The notes under the pieces: model-generated
The model's input: the letters and a program-made list of their open reading frames with translations, nothing else
Database searches by the model: none
Told to the model about the DNA's origin: nothing
Made by a program: the position numbers and the translations under genes
Part shown: piece by piece, positions 14,436 through 21,402 of the stretch
Numbering within the stretch: the first letter of the stretch is position 1
Layout of the letters: each line of letters begins with the position of its first letter
DNA from: a virus
Strand: one strand, 5' to 3'
Virus record (IMG/VR): IMGVR_UViG_3300037346_000583
Span: 1 to 25,715 of that record
Length of the DNA stretch: 25,715 bases

Positions 14436-16154
14436 TTAGATTACATCAACACCGTTGAATGCAAAGTTTAATGTGTAATACATAGTTTGTGGGTGGAATC
14501 CTGCATCTACTAAGTCAAATCTAGATTTAACCGCGATTTTAGGAGCCATAGTTCCTTCTGCGATTGTCTCAACAGATTCAGCCATTAAGTAAGGCATAAA
14601 TACCAAACCTGGAGAATTACCGTCACCTTTACGACCTACTGCGATTTTTAAATCGTTAAAGTCTCTATTAGGATCTACATAGATAGTAACACCTGCAACA
14701 GAACCAATTGGGAATAAAGATCCACCGGCTTGATTAACTGTATTAGAAAGTGGATAAGCTACGAATCCAGCAACATCCTGAAGCGCAGTAGCCATTTTAC
14801 CACTTGTCACTGCAAATGTAGCAGGTCCTCTACGACCACGAGTTGCGATCAAGTTAGAAGCAGCAAGTACTTTAGTAAGGATTCTACGTTGTAGAGTACC
14901 TTGAGTTTCTCCACCAGTTGAAACGATTACCGAGTTAACATTTACCGAACGAGCAACACCAGTACTATCAGTTCCAAGAGGAATAGCAACTAATGTACTT
15001 GCACCAGTAGTAAATGCAGCAGAAAGAATAGTTCCATCAACTTGAGATACTTGGAAAGCGTTAGTTACACCATTTTTGAAAATTCTATCTAAGATGTATT
15101 TGTTGATAGATTGAGTTAATTCATTAACCAATACAGCTTCTACTTGAGCTACTGCATCAATACCGAATTGCTTAAGATCTTGTACCTGTTCACGTGTAAC
15201 TGCAGCAGCAACTTGGAAAGTTTTAGCAGCAACAGATTTGTTGAACAATGATAGACCCATGATGTTATCTGGTGTAGATTCACCACTACCTCTTTCATAA
15301 GGATTAGTAGAATCAATAGAGTCAACACCAAATACTGGAGTACCTGTAGAAGGGTTGTTAGCAGCGAATGCATTACCAGAGAAACCTGGAATATGATCTT
15401 CCAAAGCTTTAACTAATTCAGCACCACTATCAAAGTTAACCTTAACAGCAGCTCTAGCATCATCAGTATAACCATCAGTAGCAGCAGTTACTGCAGTGTA
15501 GATAGGTTCGTAACCTTCTTCACCTTGCGTATAAGCATCAGTTCCTTGTGCAACATCAGTACCTTTACCTCTAACGCGGAATATTGAGTAACCATCGATA
15601 CGAGATTTACCAACATAAGTTAATTCATATGCACCGAAAGAACCTGTACCAACGTAAATGATTTCATTAATACCTAAGCTAGCTCCTGTAGCAACAGTAG
15701 TATTAACTTTGATCATTAATGGAGCAGAGTTACCGTTAATGCCACCTGCTTGTGAAGATCTACCACCACCATATACGAAGTCTAAGTAAGTAAGAACTCC
15801 CATAGGACCTTGCATAGGTACAACTGGAACTAAGTCAAGACCTACTGTCTGTGCAGCAACTTGCATAGCAAGTGGAAGTAAAGAAAATGGTCTATCACCA
15901 GAACCTGGTGTTTGTGAATAGAATGCGTTCATTGTCGACGGATCGCCAGGGAACGTAGGAGCGCCCATAGATTGAACGTTCATGTTTGGATTGAGGTGTA
16001 CAGTATTGTAAACACTTTCATTTAAGTTATGGTAATGACAATACTTAGACATCCAAGAGATCTTAGATTTTTCAGTAATACCAGTAGCCTCTTCAATGAT
16101 AGGTGCCCAAGTCTTTTGAACTTCAGCCTCATTAATTAATTGATTTGCGTACAT
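14436..16154 (-). CDS. 23: Major capsid protein, gp23-like
   Basis: This 572-residue protein is the probable head-shell subunit (T4 gp23 has 521). The N-terminus, with NQLINEAEVQKTWAPIIEEA, parallels the gp23 opening (ELLNKWKPLLEG). A conserved core follows: VVPMQGPMGVLTYLDFVYG resembles T4 GVQPMNSPTGQVFALRAVYG. Later come a QDL motif in VTREQVQDLKQFGIDA (T4 has AQDLRAVHGMDA), a VYVD-type VTIYVDPNRDF segment, and the C-terminal MPYLMAESVETI with SRFDLVDAGFHPQTMYY. A prohead-protease site matching (I/L)xE is visible at LNE46|S (T4 cleaves at LTE65|A). Transcription is probably from the promoter at 16228, giving a 70-base A-rich leader, and it ends at a strong hairpin. Isolation between promoter and terminator suits high expression. 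Confidence 0.95.
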   Translation of the reverse strand: MYANQLINEAEVQKTWAPIIEEATGITEKSKISWMSKYCHYHNLNESVYNTVHLNPNMNVQSMGAPTFPGDPSTMNAFYSQTPGSGDRPFSLLPLAMQVAAQTVGLDLVPVVPMQGPMGVLTYLDFVYGGGRSSQAGGINGNSAPLMIKVNTTVATGASLGINEIIYVGTGSFGAYELTYVGKSRIDGYSIFRVRGKGTDVAQGTDAYTQGEEGYEPIYTAVTAATDGYTDDARAAVKVNFDSGAELVKALEDHIPGFSGNAFAANNPSTGTPVFGVDSIDSTNPYERGSGESTPDNIMGLSLFNKSVAAKTFQVAAAVTREQVQDLKQFGIDAVAQVEAVLVNELTQSINKYILDRIFKNGVTNAFQVSQVDGTILSAAFTTGASTLVAIPLGTDSTGVARSVNVNSVIVSTGGETQGTLQRRILTKVLAASNLIATRGRRGPATFAVTSGKMATALQDVAGFVAYPLSNTVNQAGGSLFPIGSVAGVTIYVDPNRDFNDLKIAVGRKGDGNSPGLVFMPYLMAESVETIAEGTMAPKIAVKSRFDLVDAGFHPQTMYYTLNFAFNGVDVI

Positions 16155-16227
16155 TTTAATTGTTTGTTTTTATTTGTTTTATTTAATCAATCTGTAGCTC
16201 TTTGCTTCTTAGCTATTAGATTATAGT

Positions 16228-16238
16228 TTTATATATTA
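16228..16238 (-). promoter_or_regulatory. T4-type late promoter motif before major capsid gene
   Basis: The minus strand reads TAATATATAAA, one base off the GAATATATAAA word seen elsewhere. It is 73 bases from the capsid ATG, leaving an unusually long leader compared with the 12-29 bases at other sites. Confidence 0.55.
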
Positions 16239-16279
16239 TAGTTCTTTAAACTTTTTTAAAAAATGTGATTTTATTTGAT

Positions 16280-16386
16280 TTAAGCGTAAAATTCTTCACC
16301 ATCAGTAAATACTACAGCATTCTTACCTTTAAATTTACCTTAACGGCTTAATTTATAAATTGCTCAAATAATCGAATGCGTTTCAT
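16280..16386 (-). pseudogene. Decayed small prohead-core gene (gp67/gp68 position)
   Basis: The gap between the protease-scaffold gene and the capsid gene holds an ATG reading MKRIRLFEQFIN and then a TAA. With that TAA read as GAA and one base restored about nine bases later, the frame continues EAVKGKFKG and NAVVFTDGEEFYA to a stop, 35 residues in all. The opening resembles a capsid-targeting leader with FINE|A. T4 has small core genes (67, 68) in this part of the head cluster. Two lesions in so short a frame indicate decay, although a 12-residue peptide could still be made. This accounts for most of the 244-base gap. Confidence 0.42.
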
Positions 16387-16398
16387 AATTTTATTTTA

Positions 16399-18192
16399 TT
16401 ATCTTCCTAAGTTAAATTTAACTCTATTAATTAAATCAGTTGCAAATGCTTCATTTATCATAGGTTCTTTTTTAGAACCATCGGTTTGTTCAGCAGCAGT
16501 TTTACTTTCATTAATTTTTTCTAGCTCAAATTGAGAAGGTCTTAAATCTCTAGTAGCCCAAAAGTTATTAATAGCATACGGTGTATTTACGCTATGGAAC
16601 TTAGATTCTGCAATGATTTGTGTTTGGCGACCTTCAGAAAGAGCAGCCCATTTAGACATATACTTTTCTGGCATATCATCTATGATATTTAGATCTCTTT
16701 TCTTTTCAATAAATGCAGATTCCCAAATATTCTCAGCCTGATTAGTTGACATAATAGAATTAGCATTCATTGATTCAACAATCGTTTTTTGTTTTTCACT
16801 AGATAAAGAATGAAATTCATTTTTCTTAGACTCAGAAAGGAAGTTCATAAAATGCATTTCAGAAACAACCTTAGTTTCTGCTTTTGCTATTAATCTTTCT
16901 AATTTTTCTGCAATAGATTCATTATATGATTTTGATTCTTTTAAGTCTTCATCAGATACTTCAGGATGCATTTTGGTGATTTCTTCATCAGATGCACCTT
17001 CCTCTTTCATTTTTTTAGCATGGCCTACAAGTTCTTCATTAATATTATTACCATGATTAGAATTTACATTTTCTGCAATATACTCAGTATATCGAATGCT
17101 CTTTTCTAAATCTTCAGCAAGATGCTCAGCGTATGCAATACCTTGATCTACCGTTCCAGCAACATACTCAGTGTATTCAATACCGCGTTCAACATTTTCT
17201 CTAATGTAATTTGAGTATCCTATAGATTGATCAAGCTTTTCAGCAAGATGCTCAGTGTATGCAATACCTTGATCTGCTCGTTCAGCAACATGCTCAGAAT
17301 ATTGAATAGTAGTATCTAATTCTTCAGCTAAATATGCAGTATATGTTTTTATTTGATTTACATTTTCTGCAAGATAATCTGAAAAAGAAATACTCTTATC
17401 TAAATTTTCTGATAAGTATTCTGCGTAATCATTAAGTTGATTAACCTTTTCAGCAACATGCTCAGTGTACTTAACTAGTTTTTCAACTACTTCAGAACTA
17501 TCTGATGTTGAGGATTCTTTAACATTATGTAATACACCTTTTACATATTCAGTATATTTTTGAAAATCCTCTACGGTTACAAAATTAGAGTCTTGTTTTT
17601 GGTTTTCCATTGTAATTTCTTTTTTATCTTCTGTGTTTTTTGTTTTTTCCATTTCGTATATGATTAGATTATCATCGTTAGCAAATCCATAAGATTCATT
17701 TACTCTTGCTAATTCAGCATTTTCAAAACCTGGATCAGCAACTAGGTCATAAGTAAAGAATTTTTTAATTTTAACTTTACCAGCTTCATCTACTGAACCT
17801 GCGGCTCTACTAGAAATATGAAGTGGGATACCATCTTTAATTAAAGATTGTGCTTCTTTACCTTTAGTTGTATTAAGTAAACGAATTCTCCCAATTACTT
17901 GGTTTTTCACAGGATCATAATCTAACGCTTCTATTACGTGAGATACATTAGATAAACTAATATCAAAATCTTTGGGGTGATCAAGTTCTCCTAGTAATTT
18001 ACCAGACTTAACCTTTTCTTTAAGTTCATTAATATGAGGAAGAGTTTCTTTCTCCTCATAAATTCTGTTATTCTTATTACGGACCCCAAACTCAGTAAAA
18101 ACACCCTCTAAAACGATTGCTCCATCTTTTGTGGTATTTTGTGCTAAATTAGCTTGAGATCTCTCAAGAATTAAAAGTTTCTTTCCTGACAT
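16399..18192 (-). CDS. 21: Prohead protease (gp21-like) fused to repetitive scaffold (gp22-like)
   Basis: Residues 1-180 match the T4 gp21 prohead protease (family S80): EGVFTEFGVRNKNNRIY, catalytic His in LLGELDHP (His72), Ser in HISSRAAGS (Ser127/128), and YDLVADPGF (Asp149/153). The remaining ~415 residues are a charged helical scaffold-like region: ten 14-residue repeats (17059-17472), then a helical tail with many (I/L)xE sites (for example MINEAFATDL at the C-terminus). T4 encodes protease (212 residues) and core scaffold gp22 separately. I chose the ATG at 18192 because a late promoter lies just upstream, inside what would otherwise be an extension from a TTG at 18249. An internal ATG at 17610 (MENQKQDSNF), after an A-rich stretch like other starts here, could give the scaffold alone. 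Confidence 0.85.
   Translation of the reverse strand: MSGKKLLILERSQANLAQNTTKDGAIVLEGVFTEFGVRNKNNRIYEEKETLPHINELKEKVKSGKLLGELDHPKDFDISLSNVSHVIEALDYDPVKNQVIGRIRLLNTTKGKEAQSLIKDGIPLHISSRAAGSVDEAGKVKIKKFFTYDLVADPGFENAELARVNESYGFANDDNLIIYEMEKTKNTEDKKEITMENQKQDSNFVTVEDFQKYTEYVKGVLHNVKESSTSDSSEVVEKLVKYTEHVAEKVNQLNDYAEYLSENLDKSISFSDYLAENVNQIKTYTAYLAEELDTTIQYSEHVAERADQGIAYTEHLAEKLDQSIGYSNYIRENVERGIEYTEYVAGTVDQGIAYAEHLAEDLEKSIRYTEYIAENVNSNHGNNINEELVGHAKKMKEEGASDEEITKMHPEVSDEDLKESKSYNESIAEKLERLIAKAETKVVSEMHFMNFLSESKKNEFHSLSSEKQKTIVESMNANSIMSTNQAENIWESAFIEKKRDLNIIDDMPEKYMSKWAALSEGRQTQIIAESKFHSVNTPYAINNFWATRDLRPSQFELEKINESKTAAEQTDGSKKEPMINEAFATDLINRVKFNLGR
17059..17472 (-). repeat. Ten tandem 14-residue (42-bp) repeats in scaffold domain
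   Basis: Units follow the pattern (x)YTEHLAE(K/N)LDQSI, for example KYTEHVAEKVNQLN, AYTEHLAEKLDQSI and RYTEYIAENVNS (last, 12 residues). Fourteen residues equal two heptads, so the array is probably one long regular coiled coil or helical rod. DNA copies are diverged, so the array is not a recent expansion. Confidence 0.85.
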
Positions 18193-18213
18193 GTCTTTTA
18201 AAATATTATTTGA

Positions 18214-18224
18214 TTTATATATTA
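18214..18224 (-). promoter_or_regulatory. T4-type late promoter motif before protease-scaffold gene
   Basis: The minus strand reads TAATATATAAA followed by TC. It lies 21 bases before the ATG at 18192 and just after the portal stop, and this decides the start of the protease gene. Confidence 0.55.
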
Positions 18225-18241
18225 CAAACTTTGTAAAGTTT

Positions 18242-19894
18242 TTATTCAATGCCTGCTAAAGGATCTTCTTCAACATCATTAGTAGCACCCGCCAGCTTAA
18301 AATCTTTTTTATCAGCACCTAAAAGGATTTTATCTATATCGTCTTCATCATAACCTTCTTCCTTCAATTTAGTTCTACGCAAAGCTCTTTCATTTGATCT
18401 AAGATCATCTCTAGTAAAACCACCATATCTTTTAATTAACCACCCTAGATCAAAGAAAGGTACTTCAGTCATGTTTTCATCCATTATACTTAATTGAGTT
18501 TTCATATTACCAATAAAATCAACTCTTCTGGTTTGGAGATCCATTTCCTTTAATTCCTCAAATACATTATCCTTAACAAAGTCTAATCCTAAACCTGCCT
18601 TAAACGCAATATCATTCTTAAGTTCTGGATGATTAAGACACATTTGAAGATATACCGGCTTAACTAAAATTTCCTGAAATATTGATCTTAAACGACTAAC
18701 AAATTTTGAAAATTTAATTTCGTCTCTTAGCATACCGCTTGCTTCCATATCATAGGTACTACCACCTTCTTTATCAAATCTTGAAAACGGTATTTTAGAT
18801 GCAAGTTTTAATTTATCTGAAAAGTATCTTAATGATTCGGTATCTCCTAAATCAGGACCGTCACCACCAATAGTACTAATTTGAGGCTGTTCACCATCCT
18901 TTGAAGGTAACCAATATTCTTTATTAAACGGCATCATTGGTTTACCGTTAGTTTGGATTTCACCGCTTTCATAATTAAAGTCAACAACCTCGCGGTATGA
19001 ATTCATTAATTGTGCAAGTGATTGTTTTGCTCTAGTTTTTGATTTACCACCAACAGGTATAATAAACTGTGTTTTGAAAGATGCATTTGAAACAGCCCAG
19101 ATAATTCTAGTTGTTTCCATGACTCTCAATAGGTTAAAAGAACGTATAAGTCTTTCAACATATGATATTCTCTGTGGTGAATTAACCTGTGAATATGAAA
19201 GGTAAAGGATTTGAGAATCCCAAAGCTTTCTTTCCTTTGGACCACCACCTTTATATTGTACCCATAATTTTTTACCAGTATCAGTATCAACACCCGGCAT
19301 TAATGAAATAGGATCCAGTTCTTTAAATCCAATAATTTCAGTTTGTTTGTCATTATAAACAATTTCAAATGTAAGGAATCCATCAACTAACCATTTTCTA
19401 AAATAATTCCAGGGCTGGATAGCATCATTAAAACCAAAGTAATTGTAAATGTTATTGTATACATCACCAATTTCTTCTTCAATCTTATTACTTATTTCAC
19501 CATTAAAATTGCCATACGCAAAATAATTAGTTTCATCAAATACAATAGCTTCATCTGTTATAATATCTAGGATATCTTCTATTTCATCTTGTACTGCAAA
19601 TGTTCTAAGTTGATCTCTTTTCTTTGCATAATCTTTATCAAAATATGAAATATTCTTCTTAAGACTTGTATCTGTTAATGATAGAGCAGCAAATGCTGCA
19701 TACATATCATCTGCATCCGAACCCATAGGATTCATGAAACCATACCCAACCTGATTCTCAGTAAAACCTATTGCACGCGAATTACGAATGATCATGTCAT
19801 CGTATGCCATTCCTAGATTGGAAAGATCTTTAAGAATCTTTCTAACTGGATTTCCTTCAGTTAGAGACCCTCGTCTATCAGTAAAACCTGCCAT
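18242..19894 (-). CDS. 20: Portal protein, gp20-like
   Basis: The 550-residue product (T4 gp20 has 524) is the probable dodecameric portal vertex for DNA entry and exit. Visible family features include the N-terminal block RDQLRTFAVQDEIEDILDII with TDEAIV, the WLVDGFLTFEIVYND and GFKELDPISLMPG strands, and a stem/clip region around SYVERLIRSFNLLRVMETT, then RIIWAVSNASFKTQFIIPVG. The crown region contains SRFDKEGGSTYDMEASGMLR with DEIKFSKFV, a stretch I know from gp20 phylogenies. It follows a conserved virion gene and precedes the protease, the T4 order 20-21-22-23. The ATG at 19894 has an A-rich leader and a late promoter 17-19 bases upstream. Confidence 0.93.
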   Translation of the reverse strand: MAGFTDRRGSLTEGNPVRKILKDLSNLGMAYDDMIIRNSRAIGFTENQVGYGFMNPMGSDADDMYAAFAALSLTDTSLKKNISYFDKDYAKKRDQLRTFAVQDEIEDILDIITDEAIVFDETNYFAYGNFNGEISNKIEEEIGDVYNNIYNYFGFNDAIQPWNYFRKWLVDGFLTFEIVYNDKQTEIIGFKELDPISLMPGVDTDTGKKLWVQYKGGGPKERKLWDSQILYLSYSQVNSPQRISYVERLIRSFNLLRVMETTRIIWAVSNASFKTQFIIPVGGKSKTRAKQSLAQLMNSYREVVDFNYESGEIQTNGKPMMPFNKEYWLPSKDGEQPQISTIGGDGPDLGDTESLRYFSDKLKLASKIPFSRFDKEGGSTYDMEASGMLRDEIKFSKFVSRLRSIFQEILVKPVYLQMCLNHPELKNDIAFKAGLGLDFVKDNVFEELKEMDLQTRRVDFIGNMKTQLSIMDENMTEVPFFDLGWLIKRYGGFTRDDLRSNERALRRTKLKEEGYDEDDIDKILLGADKKDFKLAGATNDVEEDPLAGIE

Positions 19895-19911
19895 CTTTTT
19901 TTATTTTTTGT

Positions 19912-19924
19912 TATTTATATATTC
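19912..19924 (-). promoter_or_regulatory. T4-type late promoter (exact TATAAATA) before portal gene
   Basis: The minus strand reads GAATATATAAATA. The box overlaps the TAA stop codon of the upstream gene (19915-19917), so the same bases serve as the end of one gene and the promoter of the next. Confidence 0.68.
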
Positions 19925-20484
19925 TTGTTATACAATGCTTGTGCTTCATTGATACTTCCACCAAAAAAGAAGTTAGAATCATTAACCGCACCAAGATACC
20001 AATCTTCATATCCTAATACTCTTGGCTTTTTCATTCTATCCATTCTATACTGACGTATTGCATATGTAAGATTGTATTTTTTACCTAAACTTTGCTTAAT
20101 AGCATCATATGTAAAATCTTTCATATACATTTGATTTTTAACTTCACCTGCATATTTTAATTGAGATTCAAATATACCTGAAAATGATCTTACAATATCT
20201 TTGACAAATGATATCCTATAATCGTATGGTATATAGTGTAAATTTATTCCTAATTGATTAAGACCAAAGCTTTTACCTAATCCAATTACAATTGGGTACG
20301 TATCATAAAATGTTTCATCTTCGGTGAAATATCTAAAAGTATACATCCTTCCTTGCTCTAAAGGCCCTTTTGCTGCTATACCAGCACCTTCTAATAGTGT
20401 AGTAGATGCTTTAGATGCACCAGATCGTCCTTTGTTATCATCAAGGAATATATTCAAATCATCTTCAAAATTACCAACTATCAT
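19915..20484 (-). CDS. Conserved T4-like virion-associated protein of unknown role
   Basis: This 189-residue protein has a pattern I associate with a conserved T4-like/cyanophage hypothetical: MYTFRYFTED, then YDTYPIVIGLG and LGINLHYIP with a following basic strand (YDYRISFVKDIV). The C-terminus includes KKPRVLGYEDW. No enzymatic motif is seen. It begins two bases after gp4 ends, so the two are probably co-translated with gp55. A head-completion, neck or baseplate role is possible from context; I cannot choose between them. Confidence 0.6.
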   Translation of the reverse strand: MIVGNFEDDLNIFLDDNKGRSGASKASTTLLEGAGIAAKGPLEQGRMYTFRYFTEDETFYDTYPIVIGLGKSFGLNQLGINLHYIPYDYRISFVKDIVRSFSGIFESQLKYAGEVKNQMYMKDFTYDAIKQSLGKKYNLTYAIRQYRMDRMKKPRVLGYEDWYLGAVNDSNFFFGGSINEAQALYNKNI

Positions 20485-20486
20485 TA

Positions 20487-20963
20487 CTAAAATAAGTTTG
20501 AGTCTTCGGTTAATAGCATAACCTTAAAATTTCTTTGTGCTGCTATTTTATTTAGAGCATCAGTTTTACATAAATTTTTAATATAAGTTTCATACCCATA
20601 TTTAAAATTTTCCATTGCTTTTGCAGTTTTTCTTTTTGGTGGATTTGGTTTTTGTAATTGTGCCTTTGGTTTTATTTCAACCAAGTATTCTTCTATTACG
20701 CCATCCTTATTTAACTTAACATAAAAATCCGGAAAATAATTATGGTTTTTCTTATCAAGTATATTAAAGTATTTAATTGGAAAAGGCTCAGATATCCAGT
20801 GTATAACATTTTCATTATGATCACACCAATGACAAAACTTGCGTTCCCATGAGCTTCGATATATTATCGGTGGTGGACCTATATACTTTGCAGGATATTG
20901 TGGAGTATAATACCCTTGCTTAAAGCCAGACTTATGCGTAGGTTTTACATTCTTTATATTCAT
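20487..20963 (-). CDS. 4: Head completion nuclease, gp4-like
   Basis: The 158-residue protein matches the head-completion family of T4 gp4 (50): GFKQGYYTPQYPAKYIG, IIYRSSWERKFCHWCD, and HNYFPDFYVKL followed by EYLVEIKPK. The E (SSWE), PDF and E-x-K motifs form a PD-(D/E)xK-type nuclease core similar to TnsA-like enzymes; the acidic and lysine residues are intact. Its role is to finish packaged heads before tail joining. The ATG overlaps the gp55 stop codon (TAATG), indicating translational coupling. Confidence 0.82.
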   Translation of the reverse strand: MNIKNVKPTHKSGFKQGYYTPQYPAKYIGPPPIIYRSSWERKFCHWCDHNENVIHWISEPFPIKYFNILDKKNHNYFPDFYVKLNKDGVIEEYLVEIKPKAQLQKPNPPKRKTAKAMENFKYGYETYIKNLCKTDALNKIAAQRNFKVMLLTEDSNLF

Positions 20964-21328
20964 TAGATAGTATAAATACCGTCACTGTCATACCCACAAT
21001 CCATAGAAACAGTACCAGCATATTTTTTAGGATGAATTTTATTCCAACCTTTAGCAAAACCTCTTTTTGCAATTTCCGTAAAATACGCAAAAGCATTTTC
21101 ACTCTTGGCTGGGTTAAAGTTTCTCCAATAGCGATAAAGATCCATGTAAGCAAATGCAATACAATCTTCCCTATCAGCAGGATCTCTATATGATAATTTT
21201 AATGAACATTTGTCAGCTAATAACATTAAAAATTCTAGAGCCTTTGGTGTTAATTCATCCAGTTCTTTTGACTTTTTAATTTCGTCTAAAAGATCTCTAT
21301 TATTAAGATAATTTCTTTTCCTTGCCAT
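20963..21328 (-). CDS. 55: Late transcription sigma factor, gp55-like (short)
   Basis: This 121-residue protein directs host RNA polymerase to late promoters. The start KRNYLNNRDLLDEI corresponds to T4 gp55 YNYVNNKELLQAI. The sigma region 2-like part is DREDCIAFAYMDLYRYWRNF, then NPAKSENAFAYFTEIAKRGF (T4: KYKNPHAYITQACFNAF), followed by a basic helix. T4 gp55 has 185 residues and ends in a clamp-binding SLDFLYE motif. Here the tail after the conserved region is only about 20 residues (SMDCGYDSDGIYTI), so a hydrophobic clamp-binding end is reduced or different. It is downstream of a rho-independent terminator and probably has its own promoter. Confidence 0.75.
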   Translation of the reverse strand: MARKRNYLNNRDLLDEIKKSKELDELTPKALEFLMLLADKCSLKLSYRDPADREDCIAFAYMDLYRYWRNFNPAKSENAFAYFTEIAKRGFAKGWNKIHPKKYAGTVSMDCGYDSDGIYTI

Positions 21329-21354
21329 ATTAAGTTTGGTTTATTATTATATAC

Positions 21355-21384
21355 AAAAAAAGTCGACAGTTTATGCTGTCGACT
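21355..21384 (-). terminator. Rho-independent terminator after the 720-residue gene
   Basis: A perfect 9-bp stem AGTCGACAG/CTGTCGACT with a 6-base loop is followed on the minus strand by six T. It starts about 20 bases after the stop at 21403 and separates the upstream virion gene from the gp55-gp4 operon. The AT-rich stretch just beyond it (TATATAATAATAA on the minus strand) is a candidate promoter for gp55. Confidence 0.88.
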
Positions 21385-21402
21385 CTTAGAATAATAGATT
21401 AC

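Noticed and set aside
15149-15373. 74-codon minus-strand frame within the major capsid gene
   Set aside because: It is an out-of-frame shadow; gp23 coding evidence is overwhelming.
18193-18249. TTG-initiated N-terminal extension of the protease-scaffold gene
   Set aside because: The extension overlaps the portal stop and contains a late promoter; the ATG at 18192 gives the expected gp21-like N-terminus.
20932-21159. 75-codon minus-strand frame spanning the gp55/gp4 junction
   Set aside because: It overlaps two recognisable genes in another frame, and its sequence is low-complexity.
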